NCBI GenBank assembly: GCA_031412335.1
Contig: JANOCT010000020.1
Span: 15,559 to 79,558 of the forward strand
Length of the DNA stretch: 64,000 nucleotides
Direction of reading: 5' to 3'
From: JBBQYA01 sp031412335
GTDB taxonomy: Bacteria; Bacteroidota; Bacteroidia; Sphingobacteriales; Sphingobacteriaceae
Part shown: piece after piece, positions 28,048 through 36,889 of the stretch
Position numbering within the stretch: position 1 is the stretch's first letter
Layout: every line of letters begins with the position of its first letter
The notes under the pieces: generated by a model
Seen by the model: the letters and a program-made list of their open reading frames with translations, nothing else
Databases searched by the model: none
What the model was told of the DNA's origin: nothing
Program-made: the position numbers and the translations under genes

Positions 28048-29463
28048 ATGAATAGTGCAAAAATTAAATTTGGAACAGATGGCTGGCGAGCAATTATTGC
28101 AGACGATTATACCGTAGAAAATGTTAAAAGAGTAGCTGAAGCAACGGCTGAATGGTTGAAAAATCAAAAAAAGGATGCTTCTGTGGTAGTTGGGAATGAT
28201 TGCAGATTCGCCGGTAAATTATTTGCTGATACAACAGCAAGAGTTATGGCATCCTATGGAATAAAGGTTTATCTGGCCGAAAATAAATTTGTTTCAACTC
28301 CCATGATTTCTTTAGGTACTGTAAATAAAGTTGCTGATTTAGCAATAATAATAACTGCAAGTCATAATCCAGCAGAATATAATGGATTTAAAATAAAAGC
28401 AAATTATGGTGGACCTGCCACACCTTCTGTCATTTCAGAAATTGAAGATGCCATTGCTGATGAATCATCTTCTTCGCCGGAATCTTTAGAAGACTATCTG
28501 AAAAATGGAATGATAGAATATATTGATTTAGAAACAATGTATGTGGATCATGTAGAAAAGAATTTCAACATGGATGCAATTATAAATTCAGGTTTGAATT
28601 TTGCGTATGATGCTATGTACGGTGCTGGCCAAAATGTAATGAGAAGAATAATGCCTGATCTTACATTTTTGCATTGTGATTACAACCCAAGTTTTGATGG
28701 ACAAGCACCGGAACCGATACATAAAAATTTGACAGAATTATCAGAGTTGATAAAAGTAGCTGGTAATATTGATGCTGCGTTAGTTACTGATGGTGATGCA
28801 GATAGAATAGGTATGTATGATGAAAACGGGAATTTTGTAGATTCTCATCATTTGCTTTTATTATTAATCCATTACATGCACAAGTACAAAAAAATGGAAG
28901 GTAAAGTAATTACTACATTTTCTTGTACTCAAAAATTAGCTGATTTATGTAAAGCGTATCAATTAGATCACACCATCACTAAAATTGGTTTTAAATATAT
29001 TTGTGAGTTAATGGTACAGGACGAAGAAGGCTTTATGGTAGGTGGAGAAGAATCTGGCGGTATTGCAGTTGCAGGTCATATTCCAGAACGAGATGGAATT
29101 TGGATTGGTTTATTAATCTGGGAATTTATGGCAGTTACGGGAAAGTCATTAACTGAATTGGTACAAGAGGTTTATGATGTAGTTGGCTCATTTTCTGTAG
29201 AAAGAAACGATATGAGATTAAAAGAAGAAGTAAAACAAGCAATTATAAATAAATGTAAAAATAATGAGTATGAATCATTTGGTGATTTAATGGTTACGAA
29301 AGTAGAAGATATGGATGGATATAAATTTCATTTTACAGATGGTGAATGGGTTATGATTAGACCAAGCGGTACTGAACCAGTTTTGAGAACGTATGCAGAA
29401 GCAGCCAATTCAGAACGAGCATTTGAAATATTAAAACAAACAGAAAAAACCCTTTTGGGATAA
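28048..29463 (+). CDS. Phosphoglucomutase/phosphomannomutase
   Basis: The 471-residue enzyme belongs to the alpha-D-phosphohexomutase superfamily. It shows the phosphoserine loop TASHNPAEYNG with Ser105, the metal-binding loop DGDADRIG near 240-250, the sugar-specificity loop GGEESGG near 335 and the phosphate-binding motif RPSGTEP near 445. It interconverts hexose-1- and hexose-6-phosphates, linking glycogen/starch breakdown to glycolysis or supplying sugar nucleotides. It is divergent from a secreted alpha-amylase, which fits a role in glucan use. GEESGG is compatible with both glucose and mannose substrates, so the exact specificity is left open. The DUF2027/Smr gene starts 1 bp after its stop. 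Confidence 0.93.
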   Translation: MNSAKIKFGTDGWRAIIADDYTVENVKRVAEATAEWLKNQKKDASVVVGNDCRFAGKLFADTTARVMASYGIKVYLAENKFVSTPMISLGTVNKVADLAIIITASHNPAEYNGFKIKANYGGPATPSVISEIEDAIADESSSSPESLEDYLKNGMIEYIDLETMYVDHVEKNFNMDAIINSGLNFAYDAMYGAGQNVMRRIMPDLTFLHCDYNPSFDGQAPEPIHKNLTELSELIKVAGNIDAALVTDGDADRIGMYDENGNFVDSHHLLLLLIHYMHKYKKMEGKVITTFSCTQKLADLCKAYQLDHTITKIGFKYICELMVQDEEGFMVGGEESGGIAVAGHIPERDGIWIGLLIWEFMAVTGKSLTELVQEVYDVVGSFSVERNDMRLKEEVKQAIINKCKNNEYESFGDLMVTKVEDMDGYKFHFTDGEWVMIRPSGTEPVLRTYAEAANSERAFEILKQTEKTLLG

Positions 29464-29464
29464 T

Positions 29465-30412
29465 ATGGCATTTCATGTAGGAGATTATGTACGGTTTTTA
29501 AACGAACGGCAGGAAGGATTTGTAACTAAAATTATTAGTGCTAATGTCGTTGGAGTAACTATTGATGGTGATTTTGAAATTCCTATAGCTACTAACGAAA
29601 TAGTACTTGTTGCTAAGGAGGAAGTTAGGGAAGAAAGTAATGCAACAAATCAAGTTATTAATTTTACTGAAAAAACGATTACCGCCAGAAAAGGAATTTA
29701 TTTGGCATTTATTGAAGATAGCAAAGTGAAAAATCTATTACAAATTCAATTAATAAATAATACCGGATATGATTTGTTGTATAGTTTTTCAACATTTAAA
29801 TTAAAGCAATTTGAAGGACACTCATCCGGAAAAATAAATCCCAAAACAGTTAATAATCTGATCAATATCTCGCAATCAGATTTTAATGAATGGCCGTCAT
29901 TTCATATTCAATTAATTCAACATTTAAATGGCGAATTTCATCCAATGCAACCATTGGTGAAAGAATTAAAAATAAAAGCCAAAAATTTTGCTGCTTCGTT
30001 TGGTATTTTGCCATTGACCAAAGCAGAAGGCTATTGTTTTCAATTAGATGATGAAGTACAAACCTATACTGCAGAAACAATTACAACTAATTTTTTCAAA
30101 AATACTCCTAAACAAAATTCACTTTTTATTCCAGATTCCGAGGTAGATTTACACGCTGAATCATTTATAGAAAATTGGAATGAATTGAATGGTGCTGATA
30201 TTTTAGTACAACAAATTAACTATTTTCAACAATGTTTAGATGCTGCTATTGTTCATAACTTTAAAAGTATCATTTTTATACATGGGGTTGGCAACGGAAT
30301 TTTACGCCACGAGATACAAAAGAAATTAAGTAACAATGGTTTAATAAAAACTTTTAAAGATGCAAGAAAAGAAAAATTTGGCTATGGTGCTACTGAAGTG
30401 ATATTGAAATAG
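29465..30412 (+). CDS. DUF2027 / Smr domain protein
   Basis: This 315-residue cytoplasmic protein begins with a small beta-barrel (VGDYVRFLNERQEGFVTKII) as in Bacteroidetes DUF2027 proteins, contains a middle beta-sandwich (about 70-210), and ends with a Smr domain: DLHAESFIENW, then the hallmark IIFIHGVGNGILRHEIQKKL near 270-290. The HGxGxG motif is that of Smr nucleases related to the C-terminus of MutS2. Related full proteins have been linked to mRNA or DNA cleavage; here the acidic DLH and HGVGNG residues are all present. It is co-transcribed with the phosphohexomutase (1-bp gap). Confidence 0.88.
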   Translation: MAFHVGDYVRFLNERQEGFVTKIISANVVGVTIDGDFEIPIATNEIVLVAKEEVREESNATNQVINFTEKTITARKGIYLAFIEDSKVKNLLQIQLINNTGYDLLYSFSTFKLKQFEGHSSGKINPKTVNNLINISQSDFNEWPSFHIQLIQHLNGEFHPMQPLVKELKIKAKNFAASFGILPLTKAEGYCFQLDDEVQTYTAETITTNFFKNTPKQNSLFIPDSEVDLHAESFIENWNELNGADILVQQINYFQQCLDAAIVHNFKSIIFIHGVGNGILRHEIQKKLSNNGLIKTFKDARKEKFGYGATEVILK

Positions 30413-30525
30413 TTGAAGAGATTTAATTTTGTTTTTTAAACTAAAATTAATGTTTTTATTTTAAAAATTTTGCAAAACATTCTAATCATAGACGATAAAC
30501 ATAAATTAAAGGATTACTCTCGCGA

Positions 30526-30771
30526 TTGATTAGTGGAGAAGTGGGTAAGGCTGGAGTTCCTTATATATCATTTGATGATGAACAAAACAAACAGGGCATG
30601 AAACAGGCAAATTTACCTGAAACTATAATTGATGGGTATGTTGCAATGGAAAAAAGTATGCGAGAAAAGATATTTGATGCACATTATTTTGCAAATAGAC
30701 CTGAGCCGGTTGGTAAAATTAAGTTAGAAGAGTTTGCTAAAGAATTTGCAGAATCTTATCATAAAGAATAA
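30526..30771 (+). pseudogene. Remnant of an NmrA-like NAD(P)-binding protein (C-terminal fragment)
   Basis: The frame encodes 81 residues from a TTG; the same frame is open only back to a stop at 30502. The translation (GEVGKAGVPYISFDDEQNKQ followed by GMKQANLPETIIDGY) resembles the C-terminal third of NmrA/azoreductase-type proteins, where GKPVxYVSFSDE and LPE...DGY occur after the Rossmann domain. The Rossmann domain itself (GxxGxxG) is not found in any frame upstream; the 110 bp before it are AT-rich non-coding DNA. I therefore read it as a 5'-truncated relic. It could instead be a short functional gene that uses TTG, which I consider less likely. Confidence 0.55.
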
Positions 30772-30788
30772 TAATTAATTAAAAAACA

Positions 30789-30796
30789 TACTTTTG
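30789..30796 (+). promoter_or_regulatory. TAnnTTTG promoter box of rnpB
   Basis: TACTTTTG fits the Bacteroidetes -7 element TAnnTTTG exactly and ends 4 bp before the first base of the RNase P helix P1 (30801), the expected distance to a transcription start. No convincing -33 TTTG was found at the usual spacing. Confidence 0.6.
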
Positions 30797-30800
30797 CAAT

Positions 30801-31175
30801 GCAAACTGATTTGTCGCCGAATAGAAATATTCGGAGGAAAGTCCGGGCAACATAGAGCATCCTGCTTCCTAACGGGAAGGACTGAAATAAAATTCAGGAC
30901 AGCAAAGTGCCACAGAAAATAAACTACCAAATGCTTGCAAAAGCAATGGAAAAGGTGAAAACGTAGGGTAAGAGCCTACGACAATGTTTGGTGACAAATG
31001 TTGATGGTAAACCTCAGGAGTTGAAAGACCAAATAAACCGGAGCATAAAAAGTTGCTCGCTTAATCCGGAGGGTAGGTTGATAGAACTGCGTGGCGACAA
31101 GCAGACCAGATAAATGACAGATAGGAAGTTTCAATTTTTTGAAATTTTTGAACAGAACCCGGCTTACACGTTTGC
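30801..31175 (+). ncRNA. rnpB: RNase P RNA, bacterial type A
   Basis: The RNA has the universally conserved 5' core GAGGAAAGTCCGGGC (near 30834) and the 3' core ACAGAACCCGGCTTAC (near 31152), which pair in the catalytic core. The 5' GCAAAC (30801) pairs with 3' GTTTGC (31170-31175) to form helix P1. GTAGGGTAAGAGCCTAC in the middle matches the P11/P12 region, and GACAAGCAGACCAGATAAATGACAG the conserved J/P region near the 3' half. It processes tRNA 5' ends with the RnpA protein (gene not in window). A TACTTTTG promoter box precedes it and a strong terminator follows. Confidence 0.93.
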
Positions 31176-31200
31176 TTTTTTATTCATTTCAAAATTCAAA

Positions 31201-31223
31201 ACCCACAATTGTGGGTTTTTTTG
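31201..31223 (+). terminator. Rho-independent terminator after rnpB
   Basis: ACCCACAATTGTGGGT (31201-31216) is a perfect palindrome followed by a run of T (31217-31222). It ends 30 bp before the start codon at 31253, cleanly separating rnpB from the next gene. Confidence 0.85.
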
Positions 31224-31252
31224 TAAAATTACCTTTCAAATAAAAAAATTAT

Positions 31253-32422
31253 ATGCCTAAAGTATTAATTATAGACGACGAAAGAAGCATTAGAAGCACA
31301 CTGAGAGACATTTTTGAGTATGAAAAATTAGAAGTGCTGGAAGCTACTAATGGAGAGGAAGGTCTTGCGATCATTAAGTCGAAAGAATTGGATTTGGTGC
31401 TTTGTGATATTAAAATGCAAAAAATGGATGGCTTAGAAGTATTGGTCTTGGCCCAAGAAATAAAACCAGAACTACCTTTTATCATGATTTCTGGGCATGG
31501 AAATATTGAAACTGCTGTAGAAGCTACAAAAAAAGGCGCATTCGACTTTATTGTAAAACCACCAGATTTGAACCGTTTGTTGATAACAGTTAGAAATGCT
31601 TTAGATAAAAAAGAATTAGTAGCTGAAACAAAAACTCTAAAAAGAAAAATAGGAAAAGTGCGTGAAATTTTAGGTGTTTCAGTTTCTGTTAAAAAAATTA
31701 AAGAAACGATAGAAAAAGTTGGGCCAACAGAGGCAAGAGTTTTAATAACTGGAGAAAATGGGAGCGGAAAAGAATTGGTTGCCAGATGGTTGCATGCTAA
31801 AAGCAATCGTTCTGCATCGCCAATTATAGAAGTTAATTGTGCTGCAATTCCATCTGAACTAATAGAAAGTGAGCTTTTTGGACATGAGAAAGGATCTTTT
31901 ACATCAGCTATAAAACAGCGAATCGGTAAGTTTGAACAAGCAAATGGCGGAACTTTGTTTTTAGATGAAATTGGTGATATGAGTTTATCTGCACAATCAA
32001 AAGTACTTCGAGCCTTACAAGAGAATAAAATAACCCGAGTAGGTGGCGAAAAAGATATTCATGTTGATGTAAGAATATTAGCAGCTACGAATAAAGATTT
32101 ACTGAAAGAAATAGAATTAGGGAATTTTAGAATGGATTTATACCATCGCTTAAGTGTTATTCTAATTCATGTGCCACCTTTAAATGAGCGAAGAGAAGAT
32201 ATTAAACTATTAGCAAAAAGTTTTTTAGAAGAATTGTGTAATGAATATGGAATGCCAGTTAAGAGAGTAACAGACAAAGCTTATGATGCTTTACAAAAAT
32301 TAGATTGGAGTGGTAATATTCGCGAATTACATAATATGATTGAGCGATTAATAATACTTAGCGATAAGGAAATCACAGATTCTGATGTGAAAGCTTATGC
32401 AAACCCAGCCAGAAAGAGTTAG
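31253..32422 (+). CDS. NtrC-type response regulator lacking a DNA-binding domain
   Basis: The protein has 389 residues. Residues 1-120 form a receiver (DDE at 8-10, Asp52 in LCDIKM, K102 in VKPPD). Residues 145-370 form an AAA+ domain: Walker A GENGSGKE (167-174), Walker B LFLDEIGD (236-242), arginine-finger region and the C-terminal DWSGNIRELHNMIERL. The sigma-54 contact loop, usually GAFTGA, reads GSFTSA (214-219), a double change. The protein ends 20 residues after the AAA+ domain, with no Fis helix-turn-helix, and no continuation was seen in other frames downstream. It may act without DNA binding, or not through sigma-54 at all. It is probably monocistronic after the rnpB terminator. Confidence 0.9.
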   Translation: MPKVLIIDDERSIRSTLRDIFEYEKLEVLEATNGEEGLAIIKSKELDLVLCDIKMQKMDGLEVLVLAQEIKPELPFIMISGHGNIETAVEATKKGAFDFIVKPPDLNRLLITVRNALDKKELVAETKTLKRKIGKVREILGVSVSVKKIKETIEKVGPTEARVLITGENGSGKELVARWLHAKSNRSASPIIEVNCAAIPSELIESELFGHEKGSFTSAIKQRIGKFEQANGGTLFLDEIGDMSLSAQSKVLRALQENKITRVGGEKDIHVDVRILAATNKDLLKEIELGNFRMDLYHRLSVILIHVPPLNERREDIKLLAKSFLEELCNEYGMPVKRVTDKAYDALQKLDWSGNIRELHNMIERLIILSDKEITDSDVKAYANPARKS

Positions 32423-32530
32423 TAAATAATCTACTTACTTAGTATTAAGCAATTTTAGCAGATTCCATTGCGTACTTATACCCGATTTTCAATTTTATTC
32501 TTTTGGTTACTTATAGAAAGATAAGTTTAC

Positions 32531-32549
32531 ATGTCTGACGAACAGACAT
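32531..32549 (+). promoter_or_regulatory. Stem-loop in the leader of the 102-aa gene
   Basis: ATGTCTG (32531-32537) and CAGACAT (32543-32549) form a perfect 7-bp stem with loop ACGAA, 24 bp before the ATG at 32574. There is no T-run directly after the stem, so a leader structure or operator is as likely as a terminator. Confidence 0.35.
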
Positions 32550-32573
32550 AATTAACTTTTTAACAAAAAAACC

Positions 32574-32882
32574 ATGGCTACCTACGGAGAATTTATTGAA
32601 CTATCAACAGCAGAAGTTTATTTAGCAAGATTCAGAGAACAATATCCTGAATACATTAAAGCTGAAATCTTTACCAAAAGTTTTATTGAAGAATTAATTG
32701 CACAACCAGGTTGTGAAGGAGTAAGAATTTATAATGGAATTGATGATGAAGGAGTGGGTTGCTATGTATTAGTTGCCACAAATTCAGAAGATCAAGACAT
32801 GGTTGACAATTGCTTATTATTAGAAGGTGGTGGAGCTTGTCCAAGACATTGCGATGTAACAAGTCCATTATATAATGCCTGA
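32574..32882 (+). CDS. Small cysteine-containing hypothetical protein
   Basis: This 102-residue acidic protein starts with MATYGEFIELSTAEVYLARF. The second half has six cysteines including the pattern GGGACPRHCDV near the end, and PGCEGVRIYN / GVGCYVLVAT, which could bind a metal or form disulfides. There is no signal peptide. Its last 8 bp overlap the start of the membrane-protein gene at 32875, and the kinase and regulator genes follow, so it probably heads a four-gene signalling operon. The family is not recognised. An adaptor or sensor part of that system is possible but only inferred from context. Confidence 0.7.
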   Translation: MATYGEFIELSTAEVYLARFREQYPEYIKAEIFTKSFIEELIAQPGCEGVRIYNGIDDEGVGCYVLVATNSEDQDMVDNCLLLEGGGACPRHCDVTSPLYNA

Positions 32883-33537
32883 ATTTGATCAAATCTTGCT
32901 TACTTATGGCAGTCTTTCTATTTTTATAGCCGGTATTATTGCTATAGTAAAATGGGATAAATCAAACTATACTAACAGAATGTTTTTTCTTTTTATTTTC
33001 TTTTCAGTTGCATTGGAAATTTTGCAACGATTATTGAGAATAACGATAAAAAATAATATTGTGGTATTTAATTTATTTGCCTTAACAGACTTGATTTTAT
33101 TAACGTTGAGTTATCATGCTTGGGGTTTATTTGGAAAAAGACGGCAATTGATGTGGTTTATTATTATTTCCTTTTCACTTTTTTGGATAACAGAACAATT
33201 CATCTTTTCTTCCGTTCTGTTGAAAAATCCTTATTCCAGATTAATTTCAAGCATTTTAATTACTATTTTAAGTATTAATATGATTTCTAAAAGTCTATTG
33301 ACCGAACGAATCGTATATTACAAAAATTTTAAATTTATAGCTGCTCTTGGCGCATTGCTTTTATATTCTGTTATTTCAGCTATAACCTTTATATCACATA
33401 ATGAAAATGCTGAGGTCTCTTTTGATTTAGGTGGTAAGCTTTCAATCGCTCAAGAAATTTTTAATGTTATTGCTAATTTACTATATGCGGCTTCACTTTT
33501 ATGGATGATTCCTTACAGGAAATATACAATGGAATAA
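32875..33537 (+). CDS. Integral membrane protein, probable sensory partner of the kinase
   Basis: The protein of 220 residues has about seven hydrophobic segments (for example SLSIFIAGIIAIVKW, FFLFIFFSVALEIL, VVFNLFALTDLILLTLSYH, FIIISFSLFWI, FIAALGALLLYSVISAI) and short polar loops. It lacks an enzymatic motif. Seven-span membrane proteins of this kind are often encoded beside kinases and may sense ligands or lipids. Its start overlaps the 102-aa gene by 8 bp and its end overlaps the kinase frame by 37 bp, so the three are translationally coupled. The function is inferred from context only. Confidence 0.8.
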   Translation: MPEFDQILLTYGSLSIFIAGIIAIVKWDKSNYTNRMFFLFIFFSVALEILQRLLRITIKNNIVVFNLFALTDLILLTLSYHAWGLFGKRRQLMWFIIISFSLFWITEQFIFSSVLLKNPYSRLISSILITILSINMISKSLLTERIVYYKNFKFIAALGALLLYSVISAITFISHNENAEVSFDLGGKLSIAQEIFNVIANLLYAASLLWMIPYRKYTME

Positions 33538-34253
33538 TAATTTCACTGAGCTTTCTTTTCTTGGTTACTTTATATTTTATTGTTACATTAATAAGGCAAC
33601 AGCGAAAAATATTTAATTTACAACAGGATCGAATTCTTACCGAGATTAATACCATTGAATTAGAAAGGAAACGTATTGCATCTGAATTACATGATGGTTT
33701 AGGTCCTCTTTTATCAACCATAAAACTTAATATTAATAGTTTAGACACTGAATTAGAAGATGATCAACTCGTAATTGCAAAAGCCAGTAAACATTTAGAT
33801 GATGTGATGAATAATATTCGTGAGATTTCTTATAATTTAATGCCAGTAGCATTGGTTAGAAAGGGATTATGCGAAGCTTTGCGTGAGTTTATTGAAAAAA
33901 CACTTTCTCCAATTGGCATTCAGGTTAAATTCTTTTTTGTAGAAATACCTAAAGTTTTTACCCGCGAAAAAGAAATTCATATTTATAGAATGATGCAGGA
34001 AATTGTTAATAATACCATGAAACATGCCAATGCAAAAAAATTTCTAATCAAAATTTCAGTTGAGAATAATATTTTGCTGCTACAAACTGAAGATGATGGA
34101 ATAGGATTTAATCAAAATGAAGTGGATGAAATGACTAAGAGCTTAGGAATAAAAAACTTAGAAGCCAGAAGTTCGGTGCTAAATGCTAAAATGATTTGTA
34201 AATCTGCACCCGGTAAAGGAACACGTTATATATTCGAAATTCCGATAATTTAA
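33501..34253 (+). CDS. NarL-type (HisKA_3) sensor histidine kinase
   Basis: The 250-residue kinase has one N-terminal membrane span (GIIISLSFLFLVTLYFIVTLI), a coiled coil, the dimerisation motif RIASELHDGLGPLLS with phospho-acceptor His64, and a HATPase domain: N-box EIVNNTMKHANA, DDGIGF and the end segment GLKGTRYIFEI-like SAPGKGTRYIFEI. It lacks an extracellular sensor domain, so the multi-span protein encoded just upstream probably provides sensing. The coding frame overlaps that gene by 37 bp. The response regulator gene 6 bp downstream is its likely partner. Confidence 0.92.
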   Translation: MDDSLQEIYNGIIISLSFLFLVTLYFIVTLIRQQRKIFNLQQDRILTEINTIELERKRIASELHDGLGPLLSTIKLNINSLDTELEDDQLVIAKASKHLDDVMNNIREISYNLMPVALVRKGLCEALREFIEKTLSPIGIQVKFFFVEIPKVFTREKEIHIYRMMQEIVNNTMKHANAKKFLIKISVENNILLLQTEDDGIGFNQNEVDEMTKSLGIKNLEARSSVLNAKMICKSAPGKGTRYIFEIPII

Positions 34254-34259
34254 ATTCAA

Positions 34260-34952
34260 ATGTCAAAGCTAATTCAAGTTCCATTTCCCAAAATAACGAT
34301 TATACTAGCAGATGATCATGAAATATTCTTAGATGGATTAACCATGATGCTGAATAAAATTCCAGAATTTGAAATTTTAGGAAGCGCTAATAATGGAGCA
34401 GAGTTAATTCAATTAGTTAAAGATTTAAAACCAGATGTAATACTAACCGATATTTCAATGCCGATAATGGATGGCATAGAAGCAACTCGAAAACTAGTTG
34501 ATCTATATCCTTCCATTAAAATAATTGCTTTATCAATGTTTGATGAAGATAATATGATTGCAGAAATGATAGATGCCGGTGCAAAAGGCTATTTATTAAA
34601 AAATGCAGATAAAAAAGAAATCATATTTGCGATTAGCACGGTAAATAACAACCATAGTTATTATTGCGAAACTGCATCTAAAAGACTTTTACATTTAATT
34701 TCTAAAATTAGAATTCAAAATCACGTTGAACTGACCGAATTTAGTGACAGAGAAATTGAAGTAATCCGTTTAATTTGTAAACAATATACTACCCAACAAA
34801 TTGCGAACATGCTTTTTATAAGCAAAAGAACGGTTGATGGTCATCGTCTGAAAATTGAAGATAAAATGCAGGTTAAGAATACTGCTGGCTTGGTTGTTTA
34901 TGCACTTCGAAATAAAATCATCAGCGAACAAGAACTTTTGACCGACAACTAA
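34260..34952 (+). CDS. NarL/LuxR-type response regulator, partner of the preceding kinase
   Basis: The protein of 230 residues carries a receiver domain (DDH at 18-20, phospho-acceptor Asp64 in LTDISMPIMDG, LLKNADK lysine) and a LuxR helix-turn-helix (FSDREIEVIRLI, IANMLFISKRTVDGHRLKI). It lies 6 bp after the kinase gene; together with the membrane protein it forms a three-component sensory set. It is close in design to the orphan regulator at 24803-25441. Target genes cannot be told from sequence; lepA, 111 bp downstream, has its own predicted promoter. Confidence 0.93.
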   Translation: MSKLIQVPFPKITIILADDHEIFLDGLTMMLNKIPEFEILGSANNGAELIQLVKDLKPDVILTDISMPIMDGIEATRKLVDLYPSIKIIALSMFDEDNMIAEMIDAGAKGYLLKNADKKEIIFAISTVNNNHSYYCETASKRLLHLISKIRIQNHVELTEFSDREIEVIRLICKQYTTQQIANMLFISKRTVDGHRLKIEDKMQVKNTAGLVVYALRNKIISEQELLTDN

Positions 34953-35048
34953 TCATTTTCAATTTAAAAAAATCGAATCTTAAAATAGGCAAGTTAATTT
35001 TTATAGCTTAGAATAAGGTATTTCAAGTAATTTGACAGCAGAAATTTG

Positions 35049-35056
35049 TATTTTTG
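35049..35056 (+). promoter_or_regulatory. TAnnTTTG box just upstream of lepA
   Basis: TATTTTTG fits the Bacteroidetes -7 element and ends 7 bp before the chosen lepA ATG at 35064. If it is used, the mRNA would have almost no leader. A TTTG 14 bp upstream (35031) is closer than the usual spacing, so support is limited. Confidence 0.35.
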
Positions 35057-35063
35057 CCGATTC

Positions 35064-36851
35064 ATGAAAAATATCCGCAACTTTTGCATCATAGCTCACA
35101 TCGATCACGGGAAAAGTACCTTGGCCGATCGCTTGCTCGAATATACCAAAACCATTTCTGCACGTGACGCTCAAGCACAATTGCTTGACAACATGGATTT
35201 GGAACGGGAACGAGGCATTACCATTAAAAGTCATGCGATACAAATGAACTATTCAGAAAAGGGTGAAAATTACATTCTAAATCTGATAGACACTCCTGGT
35301 CATGTCGATTTTTCATACGAAGTTTCCAGATCTATCGCAGCTTGCGAAGGTGCATTATTGATAGTTGATGCAGCACAAGGCATTCAAGCTCAAACCATTT
35401 CGAATTTATACCTAGCACTTGAAAATGATTTAAAAATAATTCCGGTTCTTAACAAAATGGACTTGCCTGGAGCAATGCCTGAAGAAGTAATGGATCAAAT
35501 TGTTGAATTATTAGGTTGCGATCGTTCAGAAATTATTCCAGCAAGTGGCAAAACAGGATTGGGAGTTAATGAAATTCTAGAAGCCATTGTTGATCGAGTT
35601 CCAGCTCCAATCGGTGACCCTGCCGGCAGATTACAAGCATTAATTTTTGATTCTGTCTTCAATTCCTTTCGAGGCATCATTGCTTATTTCAAAGTAATGA
35701 ATGGCGAGATCAAAAAAGGAGATAAAGTAAAATTTGTTGCTACTGGCAAAGAATATATTGCAGACGAAGTTGGAGTATTGAAACTGAATCAGGAACCTCG
35801 TGATATAATAAAAACTGGCGATGTTGGATATATTATTTCAGGAATAAAGGAAGCAAGAGAAGTAAAAGTTGGTGATACCATTACACATGTACATGCTCCA
35901 ACTCAAGAAGCAATTCGAGGTTTTGAAGATGTAAAGCCAATGGTTTTCGCTGGAATTTTCCCGGTTGATACGGACGAATTCGAAGAATTGCGAGAAGCAA
36001 TGCACAAACTTCAATTGAATGATGCATCGTTGGTTTTCGAACCTGAATCATCAGCAGCACTTGGTTTTGGTTTCCGTTGTGGTTTTTTAGGAATGCTACA
36101 CATGGAAATAATTCAGGAAAGATTAGAGCGGGAATTTGATATGACCGTTATTACAACTGTTCCTAACGTTTCGTACAAAGCTTATACAACCAAACTTGAA
36201 GAATTAATTGTAAATAATCCTTCCGATTTGCCCGATCCAAGCAAATTAGAATTTGTAGAAGAGCCATTTATTAAAGCTCAAATTATTACAAAATCTGATT
36301 ATGTTGGTAATATTTTATCGCTCTGCATTCAAAAGAGGGGTATTATTATGAACCAGGTTTACCTCACCTCCGATCGAGTTGAGCTAACATTTGACATGCC
36401 ATTGGGAGAAATTGTTTTCGATTTTTACGACCGACTCAAAACAGTTTCTAAAGGGTATGCATCTTTTGATTATACTCCTATCGGCTATCGCGAATCTGAT
36501 CTTGTACGCTTAGATATTAGACTAAATGGAGAACCAGTTGACGCTTTATCTTCTTTAATTCACCGAACAAACGCGTATGATTTTGGTAAAAAAATCTGCG
36601 AAAAGTTGAAAGAATTAATTCCACGTCAGCAATTCGAAATTGTAATTCAGGCTTCTATTGGAGCAAAAATTATTGCCAGAGAAACGGTAAAAGCAATTAG
36701 AAAAGATGTAACTGCTAAATGTTATGGTGGTGATATTTCCAGAAAACGAAAGTTGTTGGAAAAACAAAAGAAAGGTAAAAAACGGATGCGTCAGGTTGGA
36801 AACGTAGAAATTCCACAATCTGCATTTATGGCTGTTTTGAAACTTGATTGA
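35064..36851 (+). CDS. lepA: Elongation factor 4 (LepA) ribosomal back-translocase GTPase
   Basis: I chose ATG 35064 (MKNIRNFCIIAHIDHGKS) over a TTG at 35046, because the family begins exactly there. The 595-residue protein has the G1 loop AHIDHGKST, switch region RERGITIKSHAIQM, G3 DTPGHVDF and G4 NKMDLPGA, followed by domain II (about 190-285), EF-G-like domains III and V, and the LepA-specific C-terminal domain ending RMRQVGNVEIPQSAFMAVLKL. It binds ribosomes as a GTPase during translation stress or initiation. It is followed 38 bp downstream by folD on the same strand. Confidence 0.97.
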   Translation: MKNIRNFCIIAHIDHGKSTLADRLLEYTKTISARDAQAQLLDNMDLERERGITIKSHAIQMNYSEKGENYILNLIDTPGHVDFSYEVSRSIAACEGALLIVDAAQGIQAQTISNLYLALENDLKIIPVLNKMDLPGAMPEEVMDQIVELLGCDRSEIIPASGKTGLGVNEILEAIVDRVPAPIGDPAGRLQALIFDSVFNSFRGIIAYFKVMNGEIKKGDKVKFVATGKEYIADEVGVLKLNQEPRDIIKTGDVGYIISGIKEAREVKVGDTITHVHAPTQEAIRGFEDVKPMVFAGIFPVDTDEFEELREAMHKLQLNDASLVFEPESSAALGFGFRCGFLGMLHMEIIQERLEREFDMTVITTVPNVSYKAYTTKLEELIVNNPSDLPDPSKLEFVEEPFIKAQIITKSDYVGNILSLCIQKRGIIMNQVYLTSDRVELTFDMPLGEIVFDFYDRLKTVSKGYASFDYTPIGYRESDLVRLDIRLNGEPVDALSSLIHRTNAYDFGKKICEKLKELIPRQQFEIVIQASIGAKIIARETVKAIRKDVTAKCYGGDISRKRKLLEKQKKGKKRMRQVGNVEIPQSAFMAVLKLD

Positions 36852-36889
36852 TCTTTTTTATTTACAAAGTTAAATTTCAATTATAGCCA

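Noticed and set aside
31249..31806. Minus-strand frame of 185 aa
   Set aside because: It is antisense to the NtrC-like regulator and shows only the shadow of its codon pattern.
32423..32573. Frameshifted Fis HTH after the NtrC-like regulator
   Set aside because: No helix-turn-helix pattern was found in any frame of this gap, so the short form looks genuine.
35046..35063. Upstream TTG start for lepA
   Set aside because: The family begins at the ATG at 35064, and the extra residues have no family match.
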